NCBI GenBank assembly: GCA_002279765.1
Contig: NCCR01000254.1
Location: 1 to 6,383 of the forward strand
Length of the DNA: 6,383 bases
Direction of reading: 5' to 3'
From: Verrucomicrobia bacterium 12-59-8
GTDB taxonomy: Bacteria; Verrucomicrobiota; Verrucomicrobiae; Verrucomicrobiales; Verrucomicrobiaceae
Under the pieces are notes generated by a model. The model saw only the letters and a program-made list of their open reading frames with translations, was not told the origin of the DNA and did not search any database. Each line of letters opens with the position of its first letter. Positions within the stretch are counted from its first letter, which is position 1. Shown here piece after piece: positions 6,334-6,383 of this stretch. The position numbers and the translations under genes were made by a program.

Positions 6334-6347
6334 CGGAATGCATTCCG
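6334..6347. repeat. Perfect 14-base palindrome CGGAATGCATTCCG
   Basis: Both strands read the same over 14 bases with no loop. It lies outside the genes, about 340 bases upstream of the giant gene. It could be a binding site for a dimeric protein or part of a decayed element. One such palindrome in a window of this size is not surprising by chance. Confidence 0.3.
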
Positions 6348-6383
6348 ATCTACTCGCGCCGCATCATTTTAATAATTCGGCAT

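Larger units (their letters stand above)
5997..6383. other. Intergenic control region upstream of the scaffold-GTPase-roadblock operon
   Basis: No convincing gene lies in these 387 bases. Bases 6040-6160 are clearly richer in A and T than the coding DNA. They hold the probable promoter, an inverted repeat, and short overlapping repeats (TCATTGTT twice, ATTCATCTGAAT, and the stem CTGAA/TTCAG at 6146-6161). Bases 6180-6368 are GC-richer and hold a minus-strand frame open for 63 codons without a start at its head, perhaps a gene remnant, plus a 14-base palindrome. The gene to the right is not visible. Confidence 0.6.

Noticed and set aside
6268..6372. 34-codon plus-strand ORF at the right end
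   Set aside because: Short, no ribosome site, no recognisable motif, and it overlaps the possible minus-strand remnant.

Overview
The window is GC-rich, with five genes all on the minus strand and an AT-richer control region at the right end. Transcription therefore runs from right to left. Very Ala/Pro-rich coding, weak or absent Shine-Dalgarno sequences, and an MglA-type GTPase next to roadblock (LC7) proteins would suit a Verrucomicrobiota-like or other PVC/deltaproteobacterial-type genome. That assignment is inference; there is no rRNA or marker gene to settle it.

Right to left: (1) 5997-6383 is a non-coding, partly AT-rich stretch with a consensus TATAAT box, an inverted repeat over the -35 position, a 14-base palindrome and a possible decayed reading frame. 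(2) 2562-5996 is a giant (about 1144 aa), mostly disordered protein. It has sixteen SPF motifs and about thirteen FG dipeptides, two different tandem repeat arrays (31-aa and 27-aa periods), two related small globular modules, and a C-terminal roadblock/LC7-like domain. (3) 1845-2498 is an MglA-family small GTPase. (4) 1427-1825 is a short stand-alone roadblock/LC7 protein resembling MglB. (5) After a 113-base gap with a small GC-rich hairpin, 324-1313 is an exported ApbE-type FAD:protein FMN transferase. (6) 1-300 is the N-terminal part of a class I SAM-dependent methyltransferase, cut off by the window edge.

The first three genes look like one functional unit: a GTPase switch, a small roadblock partner that could act as its GAP or regulator, and a large FG/SPF-repeat scaffold carrying its own roadblock domain. 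By analogy with MglA/MglB, this may be a spatial (polarity or localisation) switch. The giant protein looks like a sticker-and-spacer, nucleoporin-like scaffold attached to the switch, and is the most novel item here. The ApbE and methyltransferase genes lie close together (23 bases or a 4-base overlap, depending on the start) and are probably a separate, housekeeping-like transcription unit.
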